In this document: positions 23,001 through 38,000 of the stretch, one piece after another
Layout of the letters: each line of letters opens with the position of its first letter
Numbering within the stretch: position 1 is the stretch's first letter
From: Symsagittifera roscoffensis
Taxonomy: Eukaryota; Xenacoelomorpha; Acoela; Convolutidae
Reading direction: 5' to 3'
Length of the DNA stretch: 64,000 nt
Assembly (NCBI RefSeq): GCF_963678635.1
Contig: NC_087066.1
Coordinates: forward strand, 55,198,312-55,262,311
Program-made: the position numbers and the translations under genes
The notes under the pieces: generated by a model
Seen by the model: only the letters and a program-made list of their open reading frames with translations
Databases searched by the model: none
What the model was told of the DNA's origin: nothing

Positions 23001-26000
23001 TATTATGAAAACTTTGGTGGTTGCGGGAATTAACTCGCTGTTTTCGGATTAATGCCTAATCCTTTTCACTAGTGGTAAGTTTACCTCAGAAGCATAAATC
23101 TCATGCCAATTTTTACGGCACTGTCTTTAGAACATTTTGTTTCAAAGACTGATATTGATTTACTATCATATGCTTAAAAATTTTTTCCGCAAAAAAACAA
23201 AACTGTCTCTCCCCACTTGTGGGATTCGACAAACAAATGTTTTCTAATAACTTGTTCATGATTCGGAGAGACCTTGTTCACGATGCTTGTGATTCCACTA
23301 GTTTTTGCAGAGGCGGATTCCGTTTTTAGAGGAATGCGCTAATAATATGTATTATTTTAGTTGAGGGATTCTAAATACTGTTGGTGGATTCCGCTTACAT
23401 TGAATGCATCATTTCATTGAGCTAGTATTTGGAGCTGCACTAGAATTCAATCAATTGTCTCTGGTGCAAAAGAGGTACAAACGTTTTTAAAAAAATAGTC
23501 GCGTTGCGGATTTGCAGCGGCTTTGTTGTGGAATCCAATAAAAACATAAAAAATATATAATAAACCTCGCAATTGTCTTGTGATTGGGAACAAACCTTTT
23601 TACCTGTAAACAGCCTCTTACAAAACAGTCCATTTAGCACCTAGTTTGGTTGTAAAACACCTGCTGAAGATACCAAAATCTTCGAACTAGCACGGTCCAA
23701 ATCTTGTTTTTTGTTACTTACTTGATTAATTTTCTCTCCTTTATCGGTTTTGGTTTTCCTCTCAATTCTTATAATTTGCCAGATCAAGTGACTTGAAATG
23801 TGAACAAGACTTTTTCTCCAACGCTTTTTTGACCGAATACGCAGGAAATTGACTGTGCTATACTATACAATTTCAGAACCTTTCAAGACATTTCGTTTTG
23901 ATTTAAGGAAAAAATGTGTTCGTCTAGGTTCTGGGGTTCAAGTCTGGAGATTTTTTTCTGGGTAAACTTGATTTGTCGTACTATTGTTTTTCTGCTTTTT
24001 TGAACGGCTTACTTCCAAAAATGTGGATTTTGGTCTGAAGCTGGAGCTGTTTTAACTGTTATAGAGTATCGTATCTAATAGTTGTAATGACGCAAATTTT
24101 TGTGTAAAGACGCAAATTTTTGTTTCAATGAATGATACTGGTTTACTATCAAGTGCTTACAAATTTTTCCGCAAAAAAAAAAAACAAAACTGTCTCTCCA
24201 CACTTGTGGGATTCCACTAACAAGTGTTTTCTAATAATTGTTCAAGATTCGGAGAGACCTTGTTCATCATGCTTGTGATTCGACTAGTTTTTACAGGGGC
24301 GGATTCCACTAACAAGAGTTTTTAGAGGAATGCGCTAATAATATGTTTTATTTTTGTTGGTGGACTCTACAAACTGTTGGTGGATTCCGCTTACATTGGA
24401 TGCATGATTTCATTGAGCTAGTGTTTGGAGCTGCACTAGAGTTCAATCATTTGACTCTGGCGCAAAAGAAGTACAAACGGTTAAAAAAGTAGCCGCGTTG
24501 CGGATTTGCAAAGGCTTTGTTGTAGAATTCAATAAATATATAAAAAATTACAGTTTGACTTCGCAATGGTCTTTTAATTGGAACAAAAAATTTTAATTGT
24601 AAGCAACCTCTTACATAGCAGTCCATTTAGAACATAGTTTGGTGGTAAAACACCTGCTGAATATACGAAAAATCTTCGGACTAGCGCGGTCCGAATCTTA
24701 TTTTTTGCTACTTATTTGATTAAATTTATGTATATCATCGGTTTTGGTTTTCCTCTCAATTCTGATCACTTGCCAGATTAGGTGACTTAAATCGTGAACA
24801 AGACCTTTTCTCCAATTCTTTTTTGACCGAATACGCCGGAAATTGACTGTGCTACACTACACAAATTCAGAACCTTTCAAGACATTTCTTTTTGATTTAA
24901 GGGAAAAATGTGCTCTCCTAGGTTCTGGGGTTCAAGTCTGGAGATTTTTTTTCTGGGTAAACTTGATATATCGGACTATCGTTTTTCTGCTTATTTTTTT
25001 TTGAACGGCTTACTTCCAAAAATGTGGATTTTGGTCTGAGGCTAGAGCTGTTTCAACTGTTATAGAATACCGTATCTAATAGTTGCAAAGACGCAAATTT
25101 TTGAGTTCCAAGGTTTCGGAATTTCTTTTTTATACGATTTTCTTTCGCTATAAAATCTCTTGGGCCTATTAGTTTGAAGGCATGTTTTATCGGCTTTTCA
25201 CCTGATTAATGGTCCTCTTAATAACGAAAGGAAAATTTTTGTGTTTTCGTTATTCGGAATGACGAATCAACCTGAATTCTTCATTTTTTTTTCATCGCAC
25301 AAAGTCTTAGTGCACTTAGCTTTCGGCTCAACAGAACAGACACCTATTCAAGTATGGTCTGCCGCACTGTTACTATCGCACTGTTAATTTTGTTTCAGTG
25401 CTACTTCAATGCAGGGTTTTATGTTTCTCGACTTGTTTTCCTCAAATTGAAAATTATTTGAAAGATACGTTTTTTGATGCAGTTTCTTTTGAATTTTTTG
25501 TTAAATTTTTTCTTCCATTTTTTTCTCTCCGCTAGCTTGAAAGGTTATATGTGTGATTAATCACAGGTGCTACGAAGTCTTGTTCTTCTCTGTAAATGTT
25601 TAACGATCGAAAATTGAAAAAAAAAATAGAGCGGATGATCTTTTGATTCTCTGGTTTTTTTTACTGAGGCTCTCTGTTTAGTTTCCAAATTGTAAACGTT
25701 ATTTAAGCAGAAGCATGTACTTGTGTTATTGTATAGGCGTATACAAAAACTTGAAAAGCTCTTCATTGGGTGTTTTTTTTGCATTAAATTATGGAATGGC
25801 TTTTTTGGCTTTCATGAAAAATAAAAGAAGAAAAGACTATATACATATATGTAGACTTAGTTCCTTTTTTGCAATTTTGCTTGTTTTTTTACTATCATAC
25901 TTGAATAATTTTCAACAGATTTAAAGCAAAAGTCAAAGGTGAAAGCCAGCTAACAGAAAACAAAATGAATACAAATTTCAAGTTTTTCGGGAAAATTTAA

Positions 26001-29000
26001 CAAAATTTGTTTAAGTAAAAGATTTTGGGATGTGCTTTTTTAAAAGAACATCTGTTGTTCCTTGCATGTTTCGAGCCATAAATATTTTCAAATTTTTTTT
26101 TAAATTTTCATATCAAATTTTTTTGCATTGCATTTAAGAGTATGAATACAAAAGATTGATTGACAAAAAAGTTGGTTCTCAATTTTTATTTCAAACTGCT
26201 CAATATATTATCAGTTTCTATTTAATTTTACCTCATAAGATCTTGGAAATTGCCTTTTGTTTTTCCTTTTTTCTACTGCCAATTCTTTTGAAATAATATA
26301 AAGAAGTCTGTGCTTTTGAAGTCTGTGGATAATTTAATAGTCTGTGGAAGCAAAGAAAAATGGGTTGTTTTTGAGTTACCATTTCCATTATGTTCTTCAA
26401 TTTTTCTTTGTCTTTTACAATTTTTCCGATGAATAATTTTCAACAATTTTTTTAGAAGCTGTTTATGTAATGTTAAAGTGTTTAAGAATGCCAATAATTT
26501 ATAATTTACTTATGTTGAAGCAGGTTTTTACAGCTTACGAGAGTGCACCATAACTGCAATTAGCTCCTTTTTTTTGACTTCTCGTGGACATTTAGCATGC
26601 TATCAAAGTGAATGAATGCTTTAGTGTGGAGGTGTGAACAATTCAAAACTAACCAGATCTCAAAAGTCAATTTTTCGAATTTTTTTGTTTGGCTCACCTT
26701 TGCTGGAGATAATTTGTGAGAACCAGATGAGTTGGGAGTTGGTTCAAAAACCAGTTTTTTTTCAAGGTTAAGATGACTCGAGCTAAGGAAGATTTGTTTC
26801 GTTTTTTGGAAACAATCTTTATTTGTGTGCTTAGTTTTTTGCATCTTCTGCCGACGAAGTGGTTCATTAGGAGCGCACTGTTCACGTCATAATTTGGTTT
26901 CAAAAATGTTAGTTTTGCTCATTTTTTTTTCATTCACTGAAAAACTGTTAATCCGATCGTTTTCTGGATTCAACCAGTCAACAAAACAAAACTTATTAAG
27001 TTGCTGATAGTAAACTTTTACTTTTTTAATTAACAAAAAGAAAAGCACGCGAAAAGATATAAGGTTTCACACTTTTATGATTAAAATTCAAGGTTTACTA
27101 TTACTAATATGAACTTTAGAAACAAATTGATTATAATTAGTAAACAAAAACACATAGTGGACAGAAAATGAAAGTTATTCTGAAAACCATTTTCTACCAG
27201 CTTTTTGTCAGGTAGTCAAATTCGGCTGCGAAAAAAAAACACATTTTATTCAGTAGCTCCTTCTCAATACGTGATGCGTTCGGAACAAAAAGTCCATGTT
27301 GAAACTATTCAATCAAAGTTTATACAACATTTTAGGGAAATAAATGTAACAAACTTAATATTCAGATCAAATCATTAAAAAAGGAGAACAAAATTGGATC
27401 CTGAAACATAATTGATAAACAAGAAACAAATTTTGGTCCATTTTTTCTTAGATACCGAAAACTGCAAGCCATTAACTTTGAAAACAAAAAATAGCGCAGA
27501 AAACAAGCTTTACAGCCGCTTAAGTAATTATGAACCTGTTAAGATTGTACTTTTGTCTCCATTTCTAAGGTCACTTACAGGTATGAAAAAAAAATTTTAG
27601 GTCTGAAACGTTCTGAAACGGTTTTTTCAACTTTGTAGTGAAGTTTGTTGTCTCATTGAATTGTGAAATACGAATACGTCTTTTAAGTATTAATCTTAGT
27701 AACGCTCTTTGAAACGAAAATTGAAAGTTTTGTAATTTTTTAAATGCTTTTGGATCTTTTTTGTTGTGTGGCCCAAAATAACCAGCACGTTGAATCAGCT
27801 AAAATTTTAAAAATTAAGCTTTAGATGTCCCTCGCATTTGTTATTGTATCCTTTCGATTTTAATTATTATGATTCAGTGTTCAATATAGCACAACGATTT
27901 AATTTGGGCCGTATAACAGAAAAGACTGCTGCTGCTTAATTTAATAAAAAAACAACTACTGATAACTTTCTTTATAATAAATTGTTCTAAAACTTCAGCA
28001 GAAAAGGCAACTCACATAAAGCTAGCTTTTGAGGTTTTTAATTTTTTCTCAAAAGCTTTTAAAATGTGTTTTTCTTTCATCGCGGATATATTGTTTGTAA
28101 CATGCAGCTAAAACTAAAAAAAAATTAAGTTGAAATTATGGTTTCAGAGACTAAAAACACCAGCCCTAGAAACTTTCCCCGCACAGTTTAGTAGGACTGC
28201 TGATTGGGCTGCTGGAAGTTTTGTGGTAGTAATCTTTGTTGACTATGGCCATGTTCAATACAGGCATCTTCAAGTAGAAAAAGCTAGTTTTTTTCTGTTT
28301 AACCGTTAAGAAATTTTTATTTTTCATTCAGTTTGCTCTTTAATTAGGTTTAACAAAACTTCAATTTCACCAATTTTATCACCTTTTTTAGCTTAAATAT
28401 CTAGAAAAACGAAAACAGCTCTAGACTTCAGCAACCATGTTATATTCACCGTAAATTTTTTTTCATAATTTAAATATATGATGGTTTTAACATGTAGTAA
28501 AAAAAATGGTGCTGCCCAAAGTTTCATCACTCAGGTCCTGAAAATCCCAAAAACTTGCAAACTAACCACAGAGTTTGAAATAAATTTCAAGCCTATATTG
28601 AATGATAACATAAAAACTCGGGAAATTATGATCATATGCCATTTGTAGTATGGAAAACATCGAAATCGTTTTAACTATTTTTTAACTATGAAGATTGTCA
28701 AAATATAATATTTACCCAAGGCAGCTCATTTCTCATGAATAAAGCAAAATAAAAAATAACTTGTTTCAAGTGTTTAGCGATTGATTCAACGCAAAACAAT
28801 AGCATTAACAAGCTTGAAAATCAAAAATCGAGTTCCTCGTTTGCTGAAAAAAATTCTTTATTCAGACCACAGAAATAGGGGAGGAAGTTTGAATTCGGGT
28901 GCTTGAATTTTTATTTTTTATTGTTCTCCATGAAAAATAAGCATCACAGATACCCATTGGGATGGGCGAACTGATATAATTAAAGCCCTTTCAGTCGTGA

Positions 29001-32000
29001 TTTAGAAGACGCTTAAACGTTTTGAAAAATATTGTCTCAGTGTTGAGAAAAATTTGTATGATATTTAGAGCAAATAAAGCAGGCAATTAGTTTTAATAAA
29101 TCACATTTAATCCCAAGCCGTTAGAAAATTGTTATACTTCATTTGTATTCAAAAAAATTTAACGCCTCATTAGTAACAGAATTTTTTGAAAAAAAGTTTC
29201 TCGTTTTTGGAAAAAACATTGCCACATTTTTTGAGTGCAGTATTTATTAAGAAATAGGCCTAAATTTTAGGTTTTAATAACATCACGGACAAAAATTACC
29301 ATATCTTGAGAAAAAAGTTTTTACAAGTTCTAATCATTGTGGTCATAATTTTTTGTGCTAATTGCACAGCTACTTGCTATCCTTGTTTCCAATTGATTTC
29401 GAGTTGTATTCATTAATTTGTTTAGAAATTAGTTTTTACGCTTGCGAAAGCAAATTTCCTGTAATGGAGAAAAAGATTTTCTTCACGTAAGCAACTTTTC
29501 TTACATCTGAAGTTGAACTTAAAATTACTTTTTTAGTGACCTTAGCAACACTGAGACTGCTTCCAATTTGGCCTATAGGTAACGCGATTGTCTCTGTGAC
29601 CTAAGATCTGGGTTTCCCTTTTTTTAAGTATCCATGAAAAATTATAATGTCTGACTTTTATTTGTCTGCTTATGTTTTGTCAGCTTAGTTGCCGCAATAT
29701 TGAAGTTTTTTTTGCGTTCAGAAGTTTTCGTCGCAGATGCAACTGTTTTTGATGTGTTTATGTAAACTATAAAATTAAAAACCTCTTGTTTTTGTTTCGC
29801 TTAACAGTGATTCGGCTGAAATTTTTTTTAGCTTTAGGTTTTTTGACTTTTACAAAATGATAAATAAAAGAAATCAGGTATTTTGATTTGCAAAAGTTCA
29901 TAGTTTTTAAACTTAATTGCTGAAAAAAATTTCCTATGTCAATAATTTTGTACTGCGTTTTTTTGTTTTCGGATCAATGATTTAATTGTCAGCCTAGTGG
30001 CTGTTCGTTGAAAAAAAAACACTAATTATAATGTTGTTTTTTGAGTTTTTTGACTGTTTGTCTGAATGTTTTTTCATTTTTCCCAAAATAGTTTTGTTTT
30101 CGATTTAGTTATTTCCGTCTTATTTTTTATTCGCTAATTTGCAATGCTGTGCTTGCGTTGTATCGCAAGTGATGCGAAGGTCCGTTTCGCCTCTGTGTAT
30201 ACAGCTGCTTTATGCTGGACATAATCTGTTTAACAATCAATTTATTTCATCTGCTTAAAAACTGATTTCATCTGTTGAAAAACTGTTGCGAATCTTACCA
30301 TTCGTCTTATTTCATTTAATTAGTCTTAAAGTTTTTTAACTGGTTAATTTAGATTTGACCTTATTATCTTCATTCTCTCCGACGGAGAGAATGATCGCTC
30401 ACTTTTTATCGTTTTAATTTAGAGATTAATTCACTTTTTAAACATATCTTATTTGTAACTAAGTAGAAATATCCGTAACAAAGAAACATTTTATCATGGC
30501 GCAGTCAAACAGCAACGAATCAAACGTGAGAGGTATCCCTTCATTTTGGCAAAACCACACAGTGGACCCACCAATTCCTTGAGAAGAGTGGAGCGATTTA
30601 TTCCAACTAGCATTAATCGCAAAGGAGATTATTGATATCGAAAATCTCTTGAATCCATCGGAACGATATCACCCACTTCCCCCAACATTGGAAAATCCGC
30701 CGGAAAACGAATCCGACGCTCAAAAAACATCTCGCATTGAGAAGATTATTCGAGAACAAAAGAGGTTCGATGACGAAGAAATGGCCTCAGTAAAGTCAGA
30801 AACCAAGAAATTCAATGGCATGAGACTTGAAGAGGCGGACAAAAAACTCAGATCCATACTCTATCTAGCCCTCGGAAACGAAGGAAAGAAAATATTCGGC
30901 CAAAAGTTCACGAGAAACAAAGTTCTACAAATTTCTTTCAAAGAATTTTGGAAAAATTTGTCCGTAGCTTTTGTGAGAAAGACAAACATAAGCTTCGAAA
31001 GACACAAGCTATTAAACAGAAAACAGAGGGACAGAGAATCATTAGAACAATTCTGGGGGGCACTTGCAGAAATGGCAAAAAGATGTGACATTCCCACAGG
31101 AGAAGATGAGTGGATTCGAGATATTTTTATCAATAACATGAAGAACTCGGACATCCAACGGAAACTTCTCACGGAAACCCTACCTCCGCTAGAAGCCTTA
31201 AATGTAGCCCTGATTGACGAAAAAAGAATGAAACCACGTCAAAATGACGAGTACTTTCAAATCCAACGGATACTCTTCCAACAAATCTTTTAATCATTTT
31301 AATGTAAAAAGAGAACCCACCCTAAACATCGAAAGAACTAACACATGTATGAAATGCGCCGGAAATTTTAACAAAGGACACTTATGAAATGCGGCGGAAA
31401 TTTTAACAATTTTAACAAAGTTTGCCCCGCTAAAGATACGACTTGCATGACTTGTAAATTTCGAGGACATTTTACTAGACTCTGTAAATCACGCCGTAAA
31501 ATTGTAAATATTGTGGATAGTCAAATTGTAATTAATACAGATTATAATTAACCTTCGGAACATTCGGATATAAATATCCACCGCGCTAATAGAGAATGCT
31601 GTGGAGTAATCAACGCATGGTCGGATTCCGGACAGAGCGATAACAATGATTACTCTGTATTGACGATCGGATAGAGGACGGATACAAAGACTCTCTTGTA
31701 CCGAAAAAGAACCAGTCACCATTAGAGAAAGGCTACGATTCGGACCATCTTACAACTCCAAAACCTTCATCTTCCCGAGTGTCCCTAAACAGCCCGTTTA
31801 AAGGTAATTTACTACGAAAAATCAACGGAAGTATAAAAGGAAATCCCTTTTATAAACAACTGGGTCAGAAAATAATTAACTCAACAAAATCCACGGTTGA
31901 ACTATCCGACGGAAAAATCATTAGAAAATCGGACATTGCCATCCCAAAGTCTAAATCCTCTACAATCCGTTAATTCAAAGGAAATATCTCTTTTCCCTCC

Positions 32001-35000
32001 TTTTCTAACATTGATTTACAAGTAGGTCCAAGAAAGACCAACAAATCGAAGCCTCAACAGACGCGGAAACCAGGCCCTAAGACAGGACGACACACAGAGT
32101 CTCTCACCCCGGTCACCACCAGATCTAGAGGAATAAAACAACCTACCAAACTCAACAAATCGAAGCGAAACCGAATAAAGGCCTCGACTTCGAACACAGG
32201 ATATTTAGCAGGTGATGAATCCATGTTCATTCTGTCGGATACGTCGGACATTAGTGATTGGGAATGGATTGCGGGAGGTTTTCCATGCAGAGAAATGATA
32301 AGAAAACGCTTCATTTCGGATAACCACATTTTTAACGAAGAACCTACCCCATCATTAGGTCCTCAAATATATCAAATTAATATAAAATCTGAGATTTTAG
32401 ACGAACAACTTCAATCTACAGATACAGCGGAATGCCCAATTAGTATAAAACCAGCACCTCAAACTACCTCACACCCACCTGGCGAGCCTTCTACTGCTAC
32501 GACAACGGAGGGCCCAAACACTCCTGTGGATTCAACAAAAGAACCGGAGGGAGAAAATCCGGTCGAATTTCCAGTTTTTCAGATAAAGAACTCCTCTGAA
32601 GAAATTACAATTAGTAAGGAAAGGCATCCTCAGGAAATCACTATCACCGGTAATGATTTTAAATTAAGACGTTCAAGTCGAAATGTTGGACCCCACAATT
32701 CTATGGTAAGCGATATTACATTGATATTATAGACGAGATCGAAAACCAACCAGGCTATGCAAATAATCCAATATCTCTGGACGGGGGCGACAGTTCGGGC
32801 ACCTTCACACAAACCATCAGAGAGAATCCCTCGGATAACCAGGCTCAAATTTGCGACATTCAACCGGAGGACCGTGCACGGGGCCCAGCGTGCTCCCCAT
32901 CTTCTGATCAAATCTCCATCGCCTCCACTGACGAGTCCCTGAGAGATGCGGTGAATAGTTTCGACAACTACATAGACTTAGACAGTGAAATTTTTAACGC
33001 CGAGCTAGAAAAATTCATGGAAGGGGACAATTAAACTAAATCAAAAACTTGAAAACTCGCATTTAAACATTGATAGTCTTACTAGTGTTTCGTTTCAGCG
33101 CAGTTAGAGTTTACTTTTTTTTGCAACTATGGATTATAATCTGCCGGAATTAGGAATTATATCATTCTTTCTAATTCAGTCATTTCCTTCGGAGCACTAA
33201 AACTTCATTTGTTATATCGTGCAGTATTTAATTTTCAATCCTTGTTGGACTTCTCGAGAGGGAGAAAAAGGGTTAGATAACATGTTACGTATTATGGCGC
33301 TTAGTACTTTAATTTTTTTTTTCACCACTAAGGGGAATGTTGCGAATCTTACCATTCGTCTTATTTCATTTAATTAGTCTTAAAGTTTTTTAACTGGTTA
33401 ATTTAGATTTGACCTTATTATCTTCATTCTCTCCGACGGAGAGAATGATCGCTCACTTTTTAATGTTTTAATTTAGAGATTAGTTCACTTTTTAAACATA
33501 TCTTATTTGTAACTAAGTAGAAATATCCGTAACAAAGAAACATTTTATCATGGCGCAGTCAAACAGCAACAAATCAAACGTGAGAGGTATCCCTTCATTT
33601 TGGCAAAACCACACAGTGGACCCACCAATTCCTTGAGAAGAGTGGAGCGGTTTATTCCAACTAGCATTAATCGCAAAGGAGATTATTGATATCGAAAATC
33701 TCTTGAATCCATCGGAACGATATCACCCACTTCCCCCAACATTGGAAAATCCGCCGGAAAACGAATCCGACGCTCAAAAAACATCTCGCATTGAGAAGAT
33801 TATTCGAGAACAAAAGAGGTTCGATGACGAAGAAATGGCCTCAGTAAAGTCAGAAACCAAGAAATTCAACGGCATGAGACTTGAAGAGGCGGACAAAAAA
33901 CTCAGATCCATACTCTATCTAGCCCTCGGAAACGAAGGAAAGAAAATATTCGGCCAAAAGTTCACGAGAAACAAAGTTCTACAAATTTCTTTCAAAGAAT
34001 TTTGGAAAAATTTGTCCGTAGCTTTTGTGAGAAAGACAAACATAAGCTTCGAAAGACACAAGCTATTAAACAGAAAACAGAGGGACAGAGAATCATTAGA
34101 ACAATTCTGGGGGGCACTTGCAGAAATGGCAAAAAGATGTGACATTCCCACAGGAGAAGATGAGTGGATTCGAGATATTTTTATCAATAACATGAAGAAC
34201 TCGGACATCCAACGGAAACTTCTCACGGAAACCCTACCTCCACTAGAAGCCCTGATTGACGAAAAAAGAATGAAACCACGTCAAAATGACGAGTACTTTC
34301 AAATCCAACGGATACTCTTCCAACAAATCTTTTAATCATTTTAATGTAAAAAGAGAACCCACCCTAAACATCGAAAGAACTAACACATGTATGAAATGCG
34401 CCGGAAATTTTAACAAAGGACACTTATGAAATGCGGCGGAAATTTTAACAATTTTAACAAAGTTTGCCCCGCTAAAGATACGACTTGCATGACTTGTAAA
34501 TTTCGAGGACATTTTACTAGACTCTGTAAATCACGCCGTAAAATTGTAAATATTGTGGATAGTCAAATTGTAATTAATACAGATTATAATTAACCTTCGG
34601 AACATTTGGATATAAATATCCACCGCGCTAATAGAGAATGCTGTGGAGTAATCAACGCATGGTCGGATTCCGGACAGAGCGATAACAATGATTACTCTGT
34701 ATTAAACGTAACAACTATCTACGACGACCAAGGAAAGGAATTGAAGAAACTACCAATTATTGGCTTAGGAAATGAAAACCAAGTAATTCTCAATATACAG
34801 GTGGATTCAGCTAGCCCTGTAAGCTTCCTTAAGCAGAATGTGTTACACGAGTTGAAGTTAGGAGACCCTTATGTGAAAAAATTTCCAGTGGATAAAGCGA
34901 CTAAAGAACTTTATTGCGGATTTATGAACAATACAATAAATATCACTGGAAAGGTAATCGTCCCAATTTTCTCAAATGGTTGGTCTCACAAGGAATGCCA

Positions 35001-38000
35001 CTTCTTCGTAACACAAGGTGACGAAAGAAACATCTTGGGAAATGACAATTTACCAAAAGTCGGAATCGAAGTTTCACAAAAACAATACACAACACTCACC
35101 AACAAGAGAACTTGTAAGTCTATCAATTCAGTTACCTCACTTGACATAGATAATGAAATAGACATAATTTCCAAAACAATCAAACAATTATTCCTTCGGA
35201 TTGGAAAATTAAAAAATCAAACAAAAATAACACACTTTCACGAACCACTAAAGCCGATTCAACTAAAAGGCAGGAGGGTCCCTTTACACTTACTGAATTC
35301 AGTAAAATCAGAATTTTACAGACTCAAATCCGAAGGAAATATCAAAAAATTAGAAAACTTCGACGAGGACAGATTTATTAGTCCGATAGTTATCACTTGT
35401 AAAAAAGACAAATCAAAAAAGCTAGCTTTAGATTCAAAATTTATCAACAAACAAATTTACAAGAACAAATACCAGATGCCCAATATACATGAATTAGTGG
35501 ATAATGTAGCGCCTCAAATTTCACTTAATTCCACCGGAGAAGTATGGTTCACCAATCTAGACCTAAAGAATGCATATAGTCAACTTTCGCAAGACAATTT
35601 ACTAGCAGCCAATGCATTTTTAGCCTAGTTGGCGGAGATATAACAGGCACTTATCAATTTTTAACCGGTTTTTACGGACTCGGCGAAATGCCAAACGAGT
35701 TTCAAAGAGTCATGGACTCAAATCTGGGAAATATTCCTTTTACAAACTGTTACCTTGACGACATATTAGTCGCTTCCAAAGGAAGTTTTAATGACCACAA
35801 GAAAATTGTTTATACAATTTTATCAACGCTAGAGAGTTACAATTTCGCAGTAAAATGGTCGAAATGCAAATTTTTCCAAAAAAGAAATCGAATGGCTTGG
35901 CTTTAAAATATCGAAATCCGGAATCGCCCACTATTCGGTAAAACCCAGGCAATTAAAGATATTCCAATTCCAAACAATTTAAAGGAATTAAGATGCTTCT
36001 TCGGGTCAACTAATCAGTACATTAAATTTGTACCAAATTTAGAATCCCTCGGAAGCCCGTTAAGACCTCTTTTAAACAAGAAGTCGATTTTCCTTTGGAA
36101 TGAAGATCACACAAAAGCATTCGATAAGAATAAATCAGAAATAGTCAATCTTACAGAAAACACCTACTTCGACGTCAAAAGGCCCACGAGAGTAAAAAAC
36201 GATGCTTCACATAACGGGTTAGCTGCATCCCTTGAACAACTCCATGAAAACGTTTGGAAAACAGTGTCATTCGCTTCAATATTTTTAAATCCTTATGAAT
36301 CCAAATATTCAACAAACGAATTAGAGCTATTAGGAGTTGTATGGGCGGTGGAACATTACAAAAACTATCTCTGAGGCTCCGAATTTGAAATTATTAACGA
36401 CCACAAAGCTCTCTTTCCCGATTTGTCATCTAATCACGGAAACAAAACGTATCATAGCCGGTTGACAAGATGGGTAGATCGCCTTTTACCATTTAATTTT
36501 ACTATAAAGCATTTAGCGGGAAAAGATATGGGTTTTACCGACTTAATTTCAAGAACTTCTTTGGGTAAAACAATCTCCCCATCACATTACGACGAAAATT
36601 TCGTAGTTGCAACTAGCAAAAAAATATATAACGCACTCAATCCTTTGGATAACGAAAATTCATTACGTAATTCAATTAGTTCAGTATCGGAAAAATCCCA
36701 TTACACGAGATTACGAAACCACGTAATAATTACAGCATTGAATTTCGTCAATTCTTCCATTTCAATCTGCAATCAAAAACACTATAGAACAGAATTTTGT
36801 AACTCTAAATGTATCCCCTCGGATTTCTCAAGCACCGATTCTACTAAAATCTTTCTATCAAATTCAGCTTTTATTTATTTTTTATTTCTTAATAGTAGCT
36901 TAATTAGTAATCCTTCGAATCTTAAACTTATAAATGGTGTAAATATGTCAAATAACCAAATTGTAGTAAATTCTTCCACTTCCGGGATACAGGTCTCAAT
37001 TGATTTCCAAATTTCCTCAGAGCACAAAAAGTTAGTGACTAAATTTCGAGAAAATCTCAAGTTACCTGAAAGACCTTTGGATTTAAATACATTATTCAAT
37101 GCAAAGTTGGACGCTTTACTAACGGAAGATGATAAACCCAATTGTGAAGGCTTTACAGAAAAAAGTAAAAAACATCAACGCAAATTCCCGTTACTTGAAC
37201 CAATTTTCGAAAGACCTTCATGAATCCGACGGACTATTATATATGGATGGAAAATTGGTTATTCCTTTTACACTTCGAAACTCCGTTTTAAAAACCTTAC
37301 ACGAATCTCACCCTGGCCAATTCGGTATGAAATACCTGGCACAATATATTTGGTGGCCTCATATAAACCGACAAATTTACTTCCACGGGATTAATTGCAC
37401 ACAATGCACCCAAACTGGTAAGAACATAAAAAGCATCATACCAACCACACAAATTAGCGAACTTCCCGCTTTATTTGAACCTAGTAAGGAATTAAACCTT
37501 GATTTTGCCGGCCCATTAGATAATACCTGGGGAAACAATAAATACATCCTATTATGTATAGATCGTTTTTCAAAATTTCCATCAGCCAAAATTACATCTT
37601 CAACGTCATCAAACACGGCAATCGAATTTCTTCAAGATTATTTTTATCTCCATGGGTTTTCCTAACTCTATTCGTGTTGACCACGCATCCTGTTTTACTA
37701 GTCAGGATTTTAAATTATTTTGTAATTCTTTTAATATCAATTAATATTGTGTACAGTTGGGGACCATCGTTCTAATGGTCTTGTAGAAAAACTTGTTCAT
37801 ACTGTAAAAATCAAATTATTAGCAATGTCTTTAGAACAACAAAAACCTACATTACAAACTGCCATTTCGAAAATCATTAGGAATTTACGATCTTCCTTTC
37901 AATCAAAAATAAAATGTTCACCGTTCGAAATACACTTTAATAGAAAACTGAACACGATCTGGAAGCAATTGGCATCTAGTAAATTATCCGGTGGATTTTT

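Noticed and set aside
36875-37141. Envelope-like gene after RNase H or integrase in the gypsy elements
   Set aside because: No signal peptide, membrane anchor or cleavage site is seen in any frame after integrase in either element.
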